Shown here piece after piece: positions 34,078-45,141 of a DNA stretch of 64,000 nucleotides. The stretch covers positions 64,384-128,383 of the forward strand of contig DASUHM010000044.1 in NCBI GenBank assembly GCA_036273515.1, written 5' to 3'. The stretch comes from Gaiellales bacterium. Its GTDB lineage: Bacteria; Actinomycetota; Thermoleophilia; Gaiellales; JAICJC01. Numbering within the stretch: position 1 is the stretch's first letter; every line of letters starts with the position of its first letter. The notes beneath the pieces were generated by a model. The model was not told where the DNA came from, did not search any database, and saw only the letters and a list, made by a program, of their open reading frames with translations. A program made the position numbers and the translations under genes.

Positions 34078-35763
34078 ATGACTCCGGAATCCATCGCAAA
34101 CACGCCGGCGCTCGTCGTCGGCCCCGTGCTGCGCTACGTCGGCCAGACCGAGGCGACCGTGTGGGTCGAGGTCAGCGCCGCCTGCCAGGTCGAGGTGCTC
34201 GGCCAGGCGACGCCGACGTTCGAGGTGCGCGGGCACCACTACGCCGTGGTCGGGCTGACCGGCCTCGACCCCGGAGCCGTCGTCGAGTACGCGGTGACGC
34301 TCGACGGGACGCAGGTGTGGCCGCTCCCCGAGGACACCCGCCCGCGCAGCTCGATCCACACCCGTAAGGGCGAGCACCGCGCCCGCCTCGTCTTCGGCTC
34401 CTGCCGCGTCGGCGCGCCCGAGCGCGAGCCCTACACCCTGCCGCCGAGCGAGGAGGAGGGCTTCGGCATCGATGCGCTCTGGGCGTACTCGCGCCGGCTC
34501 CAGGAGGGCCTCGAGGACTGGCCGGACGGCCTCCTACTGATCGGCGACCAGGTCTACGCGGACGAGGTGTCGCCCGCGACGCTCGAGTTCATCCGCGGCC
34601 GCCGCGACACGTCGGACCCTCCGGGAGAGGAGATCGCCGACTTCGAGGAGTACACCCGCCTCTACCGCGAGTCGTGGACCGAGCCCGACATCCGCTGGCT
34701 GCTCTCCACGGTGCCGAGCGTCATGATCTTCGACGACCACGACGTCATCGACGACTGGAACATCTCCTGGCAGTGGCTGCGCGACGCGCGCTCCGAGCCG
34801 TGGTGGGACGCCCGCATCACCGGCGCGTTCATGTCCTACTGGGTCTACCAGCACATCGGCAACCTGACCGCCGACGAGCTGGCGGAGGAGCCGATGTACC
34901 GGACGGCGATCGCGAAGGACGGCGACGTCGGCGACGAGCTCGAGGCCTTCGCCCGCAAGGCCGACCGCGAGTCCGCGGCGACTCGCTGGGCCTCGCTGCG
35001 CGACTTCGGCCGGTCGCGCGTGCTCGTGGTCGACTCGCGCGCGGCCCGCGTCCTCGACGAGGAGCACCGGGAGATGGTCGACGACGCCGAGTGGGCCTGG
35101 ATCGTCGAGCGCAGCCGCGGCGACCTCGACCACCTCCTGATCGTGAGCACCCTGCCCGTCTTCATGTCGCCGGGCGTGCACCATCTCGAGGCCTGGAACG
35201 AGGCCGTGTGCGACGGCGCCTGGGGGCGGTCCGCCGCCGGCCTTGGCGAGCGTTTGCGGCGCGCGCTCGACCTCGAGCACTGGCCCGCCTTCCACCGGTC
35301 GTTCGCCCGCATGGTCGACCTGCTGCGCGACGTCGCCACGGGCGGAGGCGGCGCCCGCCGCCCGCCGGCGTCGGTGAGCGTCATCGGCGGCGACGTGCAC
35401 AACGCCTACGTCGCCGAGGTGTCGCTGGGGCGGCGCGACCCGGCCCGCAGCCGGGTGCACCAGATCGTCTGTTCGCCCTTCAGGAACCCCCTGTCGCCGG
35501 GCCAGCGGCGGATGGTGCAGCTGACGAAGACTGCGCCCGTTGTCGCCGTCCTGAAGGCGGCCGCGCATCTGGCCGGCGTGCGCATGCCGGCGGTGCGGTG
35601 GCGCTACGCCACCGGCCCCACCTTCGAGAACTCGATCGGCATCGTCGAGCTCGACGGCCGCCGGGCGGAGGTCACGATCTACCGTGCGGAGCCGGGCGAT
35701 CCGGCCGACGCGCTCCAGCCGCTCCACTCGCATCTGCTGTCGGACGGCCCCCGGGCCGGCTGA
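34078..35763 (+). CDS. PhoD-like alkaline phosphatase/phosphodiesterase
   Basis: 561 residues. An N-terminal beta domain (VLRYVGQTEATVWVEVSAAC) precedes the metallophosphatase with FGSCR, IGDQVYADEV, FDDHDVIDDWN, STLPVF and the late metal site VIGGDVHNAYVAEV, all typical of PhoD-type enzymes. No signal peptide is seen, unlike secreted PhoD, so it may be cytosolic. It overlaps the 3' end of the convergent PAP2 gene by 92 bases. Confidence 0.87.
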   Translation: MTPESIANTPALVVGPVLRYVGQTEATVWVEVSAACQVEVLGQATPTFEVRGHHYAVVGLTGLDPGAVVEYAVTLDGTQVWPLPEDTRPRSSIHTRKGEHRARLVFGSCRVGAPEREPYTLPPSEEEGFGIDALWAYSRRLQEGLEDWPDGLLLIGDQVYADEVSPATLEFIRGRRDTSDPPGEEIADFEEYTRLYRESWTEPDIRWLLSTVPSVMIFDDHDVIDDWNISWQWLRDARSEPWWDARITGAFMSYWVYQHIGNLTADELAEEPMYRTAIAKDGDVGDELEAFARKADRESAATRWASLRDFGRSRVLVVDSRAARVLDEEHREMVDDAEWAWIVERSRGDLDHLLIVSTLPVFMSPGVHHLEAWNEAVCDGAWGRSAAGLGERLRRALDLEHWPAFHRSFARMVDLLRDVATGGGGARRPPASVSVIGGDVHNAYVAEVSLGRRDPARSRVHQIVCSPFRNPLSPGQRRMVQLTKTAPVVAVLKAAAHLAGVRMPAVRWRYATGPTFENSIGIVELDGRRAEVTIYRAEPGDPADALQPLHSHLLSDGPRAG

Positions 35764-36613
35764 CCGGCACGGGGTCCCGCAGGGCGGCCTGCTCGACGGG
35801 CGCGCCGAAGTCGAGCAGCCGGCCGCCGAAGGCGACCGCGCAGGCGGCGAACCAGGCCCAGCCGAGCGCCAGCCCGCCGACCACGTCGGACGTCCAGTGC
35901 AGGTCGAGCATCACCCGGCTGCACGCCACGGCGACGGCGATCCCGACCGCGGCCGCCGCCAGGGCGGCCCTGGCCGTGACGCCGCGGCGCCGGCCCGCCA
36001 GGAGCGCGACCGCCGCGAACAGGGAGGCCGCCGTCGACGAGTGGCCGCTCGGGAACGACGGGCCCAGGGTGGCGGCGACCGGGTCGATCGCCGGCCGCGC
36101 CCGGTCGATCGCCGTCTTGACGGCGTTCGTCGCCAGCGAGTCGCCGATCGTGACGACGGCCAGGAACACCGGGATCGCCCGGCTGGGCACGCGCACCCAC
36201 TCGACGGCGCAGACGACCACCGCGATCACGACCACGCCGCCCGTCGACGCAAGCGTCGAGACGTCCTCGAGCAGGCGATCCTGGAGCAAGCCGCCGTGCC
36301 GGTGCGCCCAGAGCGCCGCCGCGGAGTCGACGTCGGACAGCCCCTCGGCGTGGCGCACGGCGACGGCCAGGCCGGCGACGACGAGCCCGGCGACCACGAT
36401 CACGGCGAGCGCGGCCGTGAGCGCGAGCCCGGTGACGACCTCCGCATCGAGGCGGTCGTCCACGAAGCGGCGCGCGCGGGTGTGCTCCTCGATGGCCCCG
36501 GCCGCCGCGGCCGCCGGCGCGCGCCCCCACGGCCTGCGAAACGCCGAGCGGAAGGCGGCGAATGCCAGCGCGGCCGCGGCCGCCGAGACCAGGATGAGGA
36601 CTGCGATCAGCAT
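35672..36613 (-). CDS. PAP2-family membrane phosphatase (1)
   Basis: 313 residues with several membrane helices. The three-part phosphatase signature is complete: KTAIDRARP, PSFPSGHSS and SRVMLDLHWTSDVVGG, giving the catalytic His pair. The family removes phosphate from phosphatidic acid or undecaprenyl pyrophosphate. The last ~30 residues are Pro/Gly/Arg-rich and lie antisense to the phosphatase next door, so the true end may be a late extension. It is divergent from a second PAP2 gene by 57 bases. Confidence 0.85.
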   Translation of the reverse strand: MLIAVLILVSAAAAALAFAAFRSAFRRPWGRAPAAAAAGAIEEHTRARRFVDDRLDAEVVTGLALTAALAVIVVAGLVVAGLAVAVRHAEGLSDVDSAAALWAHRHGGLLQDRLLEDVSTLASTGGVVVIAVVVCAVEWVRVPSRAIPVFLAVVTIGDSLATNAVKTAIDRARPAIDPVAATLGPSFPSGHSSTAASLFAAVALLAGRRRGVTARAALAAAAVGIAVAVACSRVMLDLHWTSDVVGGLALGWAWFAACAVAFGGRLLDFGAPVEQAALRDPVPVSRPGGRPTADASGAAGARRPDRPAPHGRS

Positions 36614-36670
36614 GGACGCCCGCCCATGGCCGCGGTTTGCCCAGGGACCGATCTGGGAAAACGTCGGGTC

Positions 36671-37480
36671 ATGCAGCTCGGCGAAACAGCCCGCCGGCCC
36701 GCAGAGCATCGGCCGTCTCGGCAGGGCGACGGCGCACCGGCCACCGATGGCCCGCGCTTTCTCACCTCCCGCCGGCACGGCCCGTCCGCGCTCATCGGCG
36801 GGCGGTTCGCGGGCCGACCCGTGGTCGCGTTCATCGTCGCCGCCCTTACCGGATTCGTGATCCTCGCGGCGCTCGCGATCCTCGTCGGCTGGGTGCTGCA
36901 GCACTACGTCCTTCACGACCACGGCATCGGCCACGCCGACGAGCACGTGAACGTGTGGCTCTCCCATCACCGGACGGGCGCGCGCAACGACGCCTCGTTC
37001 TGGATGTCCGGCGTCGGCGACATCCCGGCGATCCCCGTGATCGTCGCCCTGACGATGGCGGTCGCGGCCGTGCGCAGGCACTGGCGTGTGGCGGCCTTCA
37101 TCCTCACCGCGATCGCCGTCGAGGCGGCCACGTATCGCGCCGCCACGCTCTCGATCCATCGCGTGCGGCCGCGCGTTCCCCGCCTCGACCACCTCCCGGT
37201 CGACGCCAGCTACTACTCCGGCCACACAGCCGCGTCAGTCGCCGTCTACTGCGGCGTCGCCCTCCTGATCACAAGCGCCGTGCACAGCCGCGCGGTGCGG
37301 GTCGTGGTCTGGCTGATCGCCATCGCGATCCCGCTTCTGGTCGCCCTGTCGCGCATGTATCGCGGCATGCACCATCCCACCGACGTCACCGCCGGCGCGA
37401 TCTGGGGGATCGGGTCGATCCTCGTGGCGATCACGGCCGCCCGGGCGGCCGCGGCGGCAGAGGAGCGGAGGCCGGCGTGA
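36671..37480 (+). CDS. PAP2-family membrane phosphatase (2)
   Basis: 269 residues, membrane-embedded. The signature reads IHRVRPRVP, YYSGHTAAS (Tyr in place of the usual Pro before SGH) and SRMYRGMHHPTDVTAG, so the key His residues remain. The first ~45 residues are polar and Arg-rich; translation could start further in. The stop overlaps the start of the lipid-kinase-like gene as GTGA. Confidence 0.8.
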   Translation: MQLGETARRPAEHRPSRQGDGAPATDGPRFLTSRRHGPSALIGGRFAGRPVVAFIVAALTGFVILAALAILVGWVLQHYVLHDHGIGHADEHVNVWLSHHRTGARNDASFWMSGVGDIPAIPVIVALTMAVAAVRRHWRVAAFILTAIAVEAATYRAATLSIHRVRPRVPRLDHLPVDASYYSGHTAASVAVYCGVALLITSAVHSRAVRVVVWLIAIAIPLLVALSRMYRGMHHPTDVTAGAIWGIGSILVAITAARAAAAAEERRPA

Positions 37481-38376
37481 GCACGATCGCCGTCATCGCC
37501 CACGGCCGCAAGCGCACGGCCGACCTGCCCAAGCTGCGCCGCGCGCTCGAGCGCCGGGGCGTGCTCGACCCGCTCTGGGCCGAGGTGCCGAAGAGCAAGC
37601 GCGCCCCGAAGCAGCTGCGCAAGCTGCTCGAGCGCGGCGCCGATCACGTCTTCGTCTGGGGCGGCGACGGGATGGCCCAGCGCTGCATCGACACGCTGGC
37701 CGGCAGCGACGCGACCCTCGCGATCGTGCCGGCCGGGACGTCGAACCTGCTCGCCTCGAACCTCGGCATCCCCAAGAGCGTCACGAAGGCGGTCGACGTC
37801 GGGCTCACGGGCCGGCGGCGGAAGATCGACGTCGCGTCGCTGAACGGCGAGCGCTTCGCGGTCATGGCCGGCGCCGGGTTCGACGCCGAGATGATCGACG
37901 GCGCGGACGGCGCGATGAAGCGCCGCCTGGGCCGCGCGGCCTACCTGTGGACGGGCGCGAAGAGCCTGCGCGCGCGGCCGTTCGAAGCCCGGATCCAGGT
38001 CGACGGGACGCAGTGGTACAGGGGCCCGGCGAGCTGCATCCTGGCCGGGAACATGGGCTCGCTCTTCGGCGGCGTCGAGGTGTTCACCGACGCGGAGCCG
38101 GACGACGGCCTGCTCGACCTGGCCGTGATCACCGCCGAGGGCCTCGCCCAGTGGGCGGGGACGGTCGGGCGCACGATCGCCGGCCACCCGGAGCGGTCGC
38201 CCAGCTTCCGCGTCACCCGGGGCCGGAAGGTGAAGGTGAAGCTCGACCGCAAGGTCCTCTACGAGCTCGACGGCGGCGCGCGCGACAAGGCGAAGCGCTA
38301 CCGGCTCGCCGTCGAGCCCGGCGCGATCACGGTGTGCGTGCCGGCCGCGACCAGAAACGGAGACGGAACGACATGA
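37477..38376 (+). CDS. Diacylglycerol/lipid-kinase-family protein
   Basis: 299 residues with the kinase catalytic fold: VFVWGGDGMAQRCIDTL (nucleotide loop GGDGM), IVPAGTSNLLASNLGI, GAGFDAEMI and EPDDGLLDLAV. Such enzymes phosphorylate diacylglycerol or related lipids, the reverse direction to the PAP2 enzyme encoded just before it. It forms a three-gene chain with PAP2 and DUF1206 through GTGA and ATGA overlaps. Confidence 0.85.
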   Translation: MSTIAVIAHGRKRTADLPKLRRALERRGVLDPLWAEVPKSKRAPKQLRKLLERGADHVFVWGGDGMAQRCIDTLAGSDATLAIVPAGTSNLLASNLGIPKSVTKAVDVGLTGRRRKIDVASLNGERFAVMAGAGFDAEMIDGADGAMKRRLGRAAYLWTGAKSLRARPFEARIQVDGTQWYRGPASCILAGNMGSLFGGVEVFTDAEPDDGLLDLAVITAEGLAQWAGTVGRTIAGHPERSPSFRVTRGRKVKVKLDRKVLYELDGGARDKAKRYRLAVEPGAITVCVPAATRNGDGTT

Positions 38377-39203
38377 GCAGCAGGATCGAGATGCAGGCCC
38401 GCGCGGCGGGCCAGAATCCCACCCAGAGCACGGCGTTCGAGCTGCTGACGCGGATCGGCTTCATCGCCCGCGGCGTGATCTACATCATCATCGGCTGGCT
38501 CGCGATCGAGGTCGCGACCCACACGACGTCGGGCGCCTCCGCCAACCAGAAGGGCGCGCTCGAGACCATCCAGAAGCAGCCGCTCGGCCACTGGCTCCTG
38601 GTCGTCGTGGCCATCGGCCTCGGCGCGTACGCGATCTGGCGGTTCGTCCAGGCCTACGCCGGCCACGGCCCCGAGGGCGGCGGCGATGCGTCGAACTTCG
38701 GCCGGATCTCGGCGGCGGCGAGCGGCTGCGCGTATGCCGCCATGTGCGCGCTCGCCGTGTCGATCCTGCTGGGCTCCTCGAGCCAGAGCTCGAACCCGCA
38801 CAAGTCGGCCGCCGGCGTGCTCGGCTGGCCGGGCGGACAGTGGATCGTCGGCATCGCCGGCCTCATCTTCGTCGGCGTGGCCCTCTTCCAGGGCTACAAG
38901 GCCGTGACGCTGAAGTTCCTCGAAGAGGACAAGACCGAGCAGATGGGCCGGACCACCGAGCGCTGGATCACGATCATGGGCGTCGTCGGCCACCTGGCCC
39001 GCATGGTCGCCTTCGGCCTGATCGGCATCTTCATCGTCAAGGCCGCCGTCGACTACTCGCCGCAGAGCGCCGTCGGCCTGGACGGGGCGCTCGAGCGGCT
39101 CGCCCGCCAGTCCTACGGCACGTTCCTGCTCGCGGTCGTGGCCGCGGGGCTGATCGCGTTCGGCATCTACTCGATCGCCGAGGCGCGGTATCGACGCATC
39201 TAG
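38373..39203 (+). CDS. DUF1206 membrane protein
   Basis: 276 residues with six helices in three pairs. Each pair repeats a pattern with a conserved Arg-Gly or Arg-Met and a Gly-rich helix (IGFIARGVIYIIIGWLAI, FGRISAAASGCAYAAMCAL, GHLARMVAFGLIGIFIVKAA). This is the DUF1206 layout common in actinobacteria and of unknown function. The ATGA overlap ties it to the lipid-kinase-like gene. Confidence 0.85.
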   Translation: MSSRIEMQARAAGQNPTQSTAFELLTRIGFIARGVIYIIIGWLAIEVATHTTSGASANQKGALETIQKQPLGHWLLVVVAIGLGAYAIWRFVQAYAGHGPEGGGDASNFGRISAAASGCAYAAMCALAVSILLGSSSQSSNPHKSAAGVLGWPGGQWIVGIAGLIFVGVALFQGYKAVTLKFLEEDKTEQMGRTTERWITIMGVVGHLARMVAFGLIGIFIVKAAVDYSPQSAVGLDGALERLARQSYGTFLLAVVAAGLIAFGIYSIAEARYRRI

Positions 39204-39211
39204 CTGTCTCC

Positions 39212-40360
39212 CTACGGCGTGAACTCGGCGTAGCGCTGCTGGGAGCGGCCGCCGATCGTGGTGAAGTCGCCGCCGGCGAAGAGGTTGCCGGTGGCGGAAT
39301 CGCCGGTGAGGGCGAAGACGCCGAGCGAGCTGTTCGCCCCGGGGTCCCAGGGCAGGAGCGCGCCGCTCGACTCGTCGACCGCGAGCAGCTTCGGCCGCGA
39401 CGTCGGATGCTGGCAGGTGTGCGCGCCGGCGACCGGGCCGCAGTAGGTGCCGAAGTGGCCGCCCACGTAGACCACGCCGCCGAGGGCCGCGATCGCCTGC
39501 ACGTTCCCGTTGGTGCCGCCGATCCACTGCCGCCCGCCCGTGGCCGGGTCGAGGCTCGCGAAGTTCCCGCCGTTGCCGGCCCCGGCGACGAAGACGCCGT
39601 TCGGGTCGGCGTCGAGGTCGATGACGGAGTAGGGCTCGTGCGTCGCCCAGGCGAGCGGCGTGCCCGACGCCGGGTCGAGCGCTGCGATGTGGCTCTGCGA
39701 CGTGCCGTTGACGTGGGTGAAGTCGCCGCCCACGATCACCTTCGAGCCGTTGGCGGTCACGGCGAGCGCCTTCACGAGCGCGTCGGCGGACGGCGCCCAG
39801 GAGTTCAGCGAGCCGGTCGACGTGTCGAACGCCGCCAGGCGCGTCCGTGCGGCGCCGGCGATCGTGGTGAAGTCCCCGCCCACGTAGAGCACGCCGCCGA
39901 TCTGGCCCATGTCCAGCACCTGGTTCGAGGCGCCCGGGTTCCACGACTGCACGGCGCCCGTCGACCCCGCGTCGACCGCCGCCAGGTTGTGCCGGCCGGT
40001 CCCGCCCACGGTCGAGAACGACCCGCCCAGATAGGCGGTCGAGCCGACGATCTCGATCGCCCGGACGTTGCCCGAGGCGTTCGGGTTCCACTGCAGGAGC
40101 GCGCCCGTCGCCTCGTCGAACGCGGCGACGTGGTTTCGCGGCGTCGACGACCCGCCTCCCGCCGGCACCACGCTCGTGAACGAGCCGCCGATGTACACCG
40201 TCCCGTTGGCGACCGTGATCACCGAGACCCGCCCGTTCGCCTGATAGGTCGGGATCGGCGAGGTGCCGACCACGGCTCCCAGGGCCGACCCGGTGAAGGC
40301 CGCCCCCAGGATGCCCACGACCACGCCCACGCCAAGCACCTGCCTCACGCTGCGCCGCAT
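39212..40360 (-). CDS. Secreted beta-propeller-like repeat protein (paralogue 2)
   Basis: 382 residues with a signal peptide (LGVGVVVGILGAAFTGSALG). The repeats match paralogue 1: YIGGSFTSV, YLGGSFSTVGG, YVGGDFTTIAG, IVGGDFTHVNG, YVGGHFGTYCGPVAG, FAGGDFTTIGG, with DxxTG...W.P between. The late Cys pair after YCGP is conserved. GGGAG precedes the ATG. A standard promoter is visible upstream. An outer-surface role is inferred. Confidence 0.75.
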   Translation of the reverse strand: MRRSVRQVLGVGVVVGILGAAFTGSALGAVVGTSPIPTYQANGRVSVITVANGTVYIGGSFTSVVPAGGGSSTPRNHVAAFDEATGALLQWNPNASGNVRAIEIVGSTAYLGGSFSTVGGTGRHNLAAVDAGSTGAVQSWNPGASNQVLDMGQIGGVLYVGGDFTTIAGAARTRLAAFDTSTGSLNSWAPSADALVKALAVTANGSKVIVGGDFTHVNGTSQSHIAALDPASGTPLAWATHEPYSVIDLDADPNGVFVAGAGNGGNFASLDPATGGRQWIGGTNGNVQAIAALGGVVYVGGHFGTYCGPVAGAHTCQHPTSRPKLLAVDESSGALLPWDPGANSSLGVFALTGDSATGNLFAGGDFTTIGGRSQQRYAEFTP

Positions 40361-40392
40361 CTCCCTGCTCCCCTGACTGGACGCCAGATCCG

Positions 40393-40420
40393 GCTATACG
40401 CTACCGCCGGAACGTGTCAA
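40393..40420 (-). promoter_or_regulatory. Promoter of secreted repeat protein 2
   Basis: On the minus strand TTGACA (40420-40415) and TATAGC (40398-40393) are 16 bases apart, a near-consensus housekeeping promoter placed about 33 bases before the ATG. It follows the convergent-facing end of typA by 40 bases on the other side. Confidence 0.55.
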
Positions 40421-40458
40421 GTCAAGGGGTGCGTGACAACGGACACGGAAGCGCGCCG

Positions 40459-42282
<1,824 letters not shown>

Positions 42283-42305
42283 GTCGCCGCGCAGGGTAGC
42301 GACGG

Positions 42306-42821
42306 CTAATCCGGGCGGAGCGAGAGCGCGTAGCGCGCCTCGCGGCAGGGCTCGCCGCGGAAGATCGTCTCCTCCTCGGCCTCGAGCGCCATCCCCAGCC
42401 GCTCGAGCAGGCGGGCGCTGGCGGCGTTGCGGACGTCCGTGATGCCGATCAGGCGGCGCACCTGTGTGTGCTCGCGCAGCATGCCGATGAGCGCGCCGGC
42501 GGCCTCGGCGGCCAGACCCCGTCCCTGCGCGTACGGCGCCAGCGTGATGCCGAGCTCGGCCTCGTCGCCCGCCGCCGAGACGTGCAGGCCGATGTCGCCG
42601 AGCAGCCCGTCGTCGAAGGCGTCGGCGATCGCGATCTGCACCCAGTCGCCCGGCGTCGGGCACGGCGCGGCCGCCATCCTCGCGATCATCGCCGCGGCGG
42701 CCGCGTCGCTCATCGGCTCCCAGCCCTGGTAGCGGCCCACCTCGGGGTCGTTGCGGTAGGCCTGGAGGGCCGTCAGGTCGGCGGCGCGAAGGCGCCGCAG
42801 CGTCACCCGCTCGGCCCGCAC
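42306..42821 (-). CDS. GNAT-family N-acetyltransferase
   Basis: About 171 residues of the RimJ/RimL type: [40 protein letters not shown] with the acetyl-CoA loop QGRGLA, and [16 protein letters not shown]. The frame is open back to the LigD stop, with no ATG; I use GTG 42821, though a CTG overlapping the LigD stop would also fit. It likely forms an operon with the LigD polymerase gene upstream. Confidence 0.8.
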   Translation of the reverse strand: MRAERVTLRRLRAADLTALQAYRNDPEVGRYQGWEPMSDAAAAAMIARMAAAPCPTPGDWVQIAIADAFDDGLLGDIGLHVSAAGDEAELGITLAPYAQGRGLAAEAAGALIGMLREHTQVRRLIGITDVRNAASARLLERLGMALEAEEETIFRGEPCREARYALSLRPD

Positions 42822-42850
42822 GGGCAGCGGGTCGGATACGGGTGGCCCGT

Positions 42851-43861
42851 TCAGGTCTTGCGCGCCCGGCTGGGCGCGACCCGGGCGGGCTCGTTGGGCA
42901 TCTTCGGGTAGACCGGCGGCCAGGGGGCGTCCTGCAGGCCGGCCGCCATGTCGCGCTCGTGCCACTCGAGCAGCGGCTCGAGCGGCTGCGGCGCGGCCGA
43001 CATCGGCTCCCACGGATCGCCTGAGGAGGCCACCCGGGCGGGCACGTTCGCGAGGGTGAGCTCCTCGGGCGCGATCGCCTCGAGCTCGTCCCACCGGAAC
43101 GGGGTCGAGACCTGGCCGCCGACGCGCGGGCGCACGCTCCACGCCCCGAGCACGGTCTTGTGCGGCGCGTTCTGGTTGAAGTCGCAGAAGACGCGCGTGC
43201 CCCGCTCCTCCTTCCACCACGCCGCGGTGATCAGGTCGGGCCGGCGCCGCTCCAGCTCCCGAGCCAGGGCGACGGCGGCGGAGCGGACGGCGAAGGCGTC
43301 GAAGCGCGGCTCGAGCCGGACGTAGATGTGGATGCCGTTGCGGCCGGTGGTCTTCGGCCCGCCCACGAGGCCCAGGTCGTCGAGCAGCCGCTTCGTCTCG
43401 GCGGCCGCCTCGCGCACCATGTCGAAGGTGACGCCGGGCGACGGGTCGAGGTCGATGCGCAGCTCGTCGGCGTGCTCGGGGTCGTCGGCGTGGTACGGCC
43501 ACACGTGGAAGCCGAGGCACCCGAGGTTCACCGCCCAGGCGAGGTGCGCGACGTCGGCGACGACGAGCGCCCGCGACGGCGTGCCGTTCGGCGTCTGCAC
43601 CGTCGTCGTCTCGAGCCATTCCGGGGCGTTGGCGGGCACGCGCTTCTGGAAGAACGACGTCCCGCCCGCGCCGTTGGGGTAGCGCTCCATCAGCACGGGC
43701 CGGCCGCCCAGCGCCCGCATCACCTCGGCCTCGACGGCGACGTAGTAGCGGATCAGGTCGAGCTTCGTCTCCCCGCGCTCGGAGAAGAAGACCTTGTCCG
43801 GACTGGACACCGCGACCGTGCGGCCGGCGGCGTCGAGCTCGATTGGCGTGGGCTCGGGCAT
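42851..43861 (-). CDS. LigD-type polymerase/primase domain protein (stand-alone)
   Basis: 336 residues matching the LigD polymerase domain: PDKVFFSERGETKLDLIRYY, MERYPNGAGGTSFFQKRVP, the catalytic acidic pair in LRIDLDPSPG, TGRNGIHIYVRL and FCDFNQNAPHKTV. It can add nucleotides during end joining. There is no ligase or nuclease domain fused, and no Ku gene in the window, so partners must be elsewhere. The C-terminal extension (PPVYPKMPNEPARV) is typical of the free-standing form. Confidence 0.9.
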   Translation of the reverse strand: MPEPTPIELDAAGRTVAVSSPDKVFFSERGETKLDLIRYYVAVEAEVMRALGGRPVLMERYPNGAGGTSFFQKRVPANAPEWLETTTVQTPNGTPSRALVVADVAHLAWAVNLGCLGFHVWPYHADDPEHADELRIDLDPSPGVTFDMVREAAAETKRLLDDLGLVGGPKTTGRNGIHIYVRLEPRFDAFAVRSAAVALARELERRRPDLITAAWWKEERGTRVFCDFNQNAPHKTVLGAWSVRPRVGGQVSTPFRWDELEAIAPEELTLANVPARVASSGDPWEPMSAAPQPLEPLLEWHERDMAAGLQDAPWPPVYPKMPNEPARVAPSRARKT

Positions 43862-43914
43862 CGGGCGTCGCCCTCGATCATAGGCGGCCCCGCCCGATCT
43901 GCGAGGCTATGCGC

Positions 43915-45141
43915 ATGGCCGATCTCGACCGGACGGTTCGCCGGAACACGCTGATCCTCGCGAGCGTCACGGCCGTGAACTCGGTCGTGCTCCAGCTGGC
44001 CTCGGCGGTCTCCTCGATCACCTTCGTGCTCGTCACCGGCGAGCGCGGGCTGCTCGGCCTCGGCCCCGCCATCTTCCTGACGTCGTCTGGCCTCACGGCC
44101 GTCGTCGCCGGCCGGACGATGGACCGGCGCGGGCGCCGCCCCGTGCTCGCGGCGGGGTTCGTCGCGCTGGCGGCCGGATGCTCGCTGACGGCGCTCGCGA
44201 CGCACACGTCGTCGGTGCCGCTGCTCCTGCTCGGCTTCGTCCTGATCGGCATGGGCCAGGCCACGTCGCTCCTGATCCGGGCGGCGGCCGGCGACATGTA
44301 CGTCGCCGCGCGGCGCGCGCGCGGGATCTCCTACGTGCTCTCGGGCGCCGTCATCGGCGCGGTGCTGGGGCCGGCGGTCTTCAGCCCGATGTTCGCCGAC
44401 CGCAAGCTCGACGCGGCAGAGCTGACGGTGCCCTGGCTGTCGGCCGCCGGGATCGCGCTGATCGCGCTCACGATCGTCATGCTGGTGCGCCCGGACACGC
44501 GGGTGATCGGGCAGATGCTCTCCGACCGGGCCGGCGACGGCCCGCCGCCGGCCGCCGCGCCGCTGGCCGAGATCGTGCGCCGTCCCGGCGTCATCCCGGC
44601 CATGATCGCCAGCCTGGCCAGCTTCGGCGTCATGGTCTCGGTGATGAACCTGGCCGGCTACGTCGTGGTCGAGGTGCACCACCACTCGCAGGACTCCGTG
44701 TTCCCGATCATCGGCGCCCACGTGCTCGGCATGTACGCGCTCGTGCTCGTGGTCGGCGCGCTGATCGACCGCATCGGCCGCACGCCCGCCCTGAGCATCG
44801 GCCTGATCGTGATGGGCGCCTCGACGCTCGGCCTCCAGTGGGTCGGGACCGTGCCGATGACGGCGCTCCTCCTGTTCGGTCTCGGCATCGGCTGGAACAT
44901 CTCGTTCGTCGCCGCGACCGCGCAGATGGCCGACTGCACGGCACCCGAAGAGCGCGGCAAGCTGCTCGGGTTCAACGACCTCGTCGCCGCCCTGCTGGGC
45001 GCGAGCCTGGCCCTGATCGGCGGCTACGGCCTCGAGTCCGCCGGCGTCGGCGCGCTGGCCGTGGGCGCGACCATCATCGTGATCGCGCCGGTCGCCTGGA
45101 TCCTCTGGCGGGTGCCGCAGCCGGCCGCCGCAGACGCTTAG
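43915..45141 (+). CDS. MFS transporter
   Basis: 408 residues with about twelve hydrophobic helices. The loop 2-3 signature is visible as GRTMDRRGRRPVL, and a matching one after helix 8 as GALIDRIGRTPAL. It resembles drug or small-molecule efflux members. The second ATG (43915) has GAGG 8 nt upstream. The end overlaps the convergent aminotransferase by 4 bases. Confidence 0.85.
   Translation: MADLDRTVRRNTLILASVTAVNSVVLQLASAVSSITFVLVTGERGLLGLGPAIFLTSSGLTAVVAGRTMDRRGRRPVLAAGFVALAAGCSLTALATHTSSVPLLLLGFVLIGMGQATSLLIRAAAGDMYVAARRARGISYVLSGAVIGAVLGPAVFSPMFADRKLDAAELTVPWLSAAGIALIALTIVMLVRPDTRVIGQMLSDRAGDGPPPAAAPLAEIVRRPGVIPAMIASLASFGVMVSVMNLAGYVVVEVHHHSQDSVFPIIGAHVLGMYALVLVVGALIDRIGRTPALSIGLIVMGASTLGLQWVGTVPMTALLLFGLGIGWNISFVAATAQMADCTAPEERGKLLGFNDLVAALLGASLALIGGYGLESAGVGALAVGATIIVIAPVAWILWRVPQPAAADA

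Noticed and set aside
35684-36670. Plus-strand extension upstream of the second PAP2 gene.
   Set aside because: It is antisense to the first PAP2 gene and has shadow-type composition; PAP2-2 starts at 36671.
42283-42663. Upstream extension of typA.
   Set aside because: It overlaps the GNAT gene in another frame, and TypA proteins begin at the MHTRDD methionine.
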